The notes beneath the pieces are model-generated. The model was not told the origin of the DNA, did not search any database, and saw only the letters and a list, made by a program, of their open reading frames with translations. From JAAYHC01 sp964483175 (GTDB lineage: Bacteria > Bacillota > UBA5301): DNA of 5,062 bases. This document shows, one piece after another, positions 4,436 through 5,062 of this stretch; position 1 is the stretch's first letter, and each line of letters begins with the position of its first letter. The DNA is taken from positions 1-5,062 of the forward strand of contig CAZAAT010000098.1 in the NCBI GenBank assembly GCA_964483175.1, read 5' to 3'. Made by a program: the position numbers and the translations under genes.

Positions 4436-5062
4436 TTACTCCCGAACACCAAGATATCTGATGATTTCACCGGTCTGGTTGTTCTTAACAATCTCCTCCA
4501 GATCCGCATAGACTTGGGCAATCTGGCTCATGTCACAATCACGTCCGCCAAGCCCAAAAATATAGTTAACCATCGCTGGGCGATTGGGCAAATCATACAA
4601 AGCCGCCCTAGTTTGCACGAACAATGGCGCACCAAAGGCATTAAAACTATCAGCACGATCCATCACGGCTATGGCCTTTAAGTGTTGAAGAGCCTGAGCC
4701 AACTCTGCATAAGGAAACGGCCGGAAGCTACGTAATTTCAAGAGGCCAACCTTCTGTCCTTGAGCGCGCAGCTCATCAACGACTGCCTTGGCCGTACCGG
4801 CGGTTGAGCTCATGACTACAATCGCAGTCTCCGCATCTTCTAATTTGTAGGTCTCAAATAGACCATAGCTGCGGCCGGTCTTCGCTCCGTATTCTTTGCC
4901 AACTGCTACAATAACATCTTGAGCCTTGCGCATCGCCTCAGCCTGATCTCGCTTATGTTCGAAATAAAAATCAAAGAGATCTAACGGACCCATCGTCACC
5001 GGGTTTTCGGGATCTAAGAGGTGGTGTTTGGGCTTGTAGGTTCCCACGAACTCTTTGACCAA
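4436..5062 (-). CDS. porA: 2-oxoacid (probably pyruvate):ferredoxin oxidoreductase, alpha subunit, C-terminal part
   Basis: The last 208 residues of the alpha subunit, which partners PorB at the TPP site and carries the CoA/transketolase C-terminal domains. The gene enters from beyond 5062. The first visible codon is TTG for an internal Leu, not a start. The opening YKPKHHLLDPENPVTMGP is the family's conserved linker before the last domains. The Rossmann-like C-terminal domain follows: VVMSSTAGTAKAVVDELRAQGQKVGLLKLRSFRPFP, then VMDRADSFNAFGAP, then the family's FGLGGRD near residue 169 of the visible part. The stop codon is TAA (4438..4436), 41 bases before porB. Roughly half of a normal alpha subunit of about 390 residues is missing at the window edge. 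In four-subunit enzymes the gamma and delta genes often come before porA, so they may lie just outside. Confidence 0.93.
   Translation of the reverse strand: MVKEFVGTYKPKHHLLDPENPVTMGPLDLFDFYFEHKRDQAEAMRKAQDVIVAVGKEYGAKTGRSYGLFETYKLEDAETAIVVMSSTAGTAKAVVDELRAQGQKVGLLKLRSFRPFPYAELAQALQHLKAIAVMDRADSFNAFGAPLFVQTRAALYDLPNRPAMVNYIFGLGGRDCDMSQIAQVYADLEEIVKNNQTGEIIRYLGVRE

Overview
The window looks like a chromosomal piece of an anaerobic Clostridia-type member of the Bacillota. The reasons are a pyruvate:ferredoxin-type oxidoreductase with separate alpha and beta subunits, strong AGGAGG-like ribosome binding sites, sigma-70/SigA-type promoters, tRNA genes that encode CCA, and intrinsic terminators. 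Species-level assignment is not possible from the sequence alone.

Nearly everything is on the minus strand, so transcription runs from high to low coordinates. In that direction the window holds: the 3' part of porA (cut by the window edge at 5062); porB (TTG start at 4394); serS, seryl-tRNA synthetase, 52 bases after porB; a leader of about 160 bases with its own promoter, a short upstream ORF and an intrinsic terminator; corA, a CorA-type divalent cation transporter; tRNA-Ser(UGA) with its own promoter and terminator; and finally the 5' part of tRNA-Ser(GCU), cut at position 1. The only plus-strand gene is a small nitroreductase-family flavoprotein (233..748), which sits between the two serine tRNA genes.

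Two themes stand out. First, serine decoding is clustered: serS and two tRNA-Ser genes with different anticodons lie within about 3.4 kb, with corA and the nitroreductase between them. Second, the corA leader has the architecture of a transcription attenuator. A 25-codon ORF with a very good ribosome binding site starts inside a helix. The 3' strand of that helix (2021..2031) can instead pair with the loop and 3' arm of the terminator just before corA. This predicts mutually exclusive terminator and antiterminator folds coupled to translation of the short ORF. It does not match the M-box magnesium riboswitch as I know it. It is the best candidate here for something undescribed, and a magnesium-related signal is only an inference from the downstream gene.

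The non-coding stretches are short. Positions 53..232 hold the tRNA-Ser(GCU) promoter and the nitroreductase ribosome binding site. Positions 882..957 hold the tRNA-Ser(UGA) promoter. Positions 1939..2134 hold the corA leader. Positions 3410..3461 and 4395..4435 hold ribosome binding sites and little else. No insertion sequence, CRISPR array or long repeat was seen.
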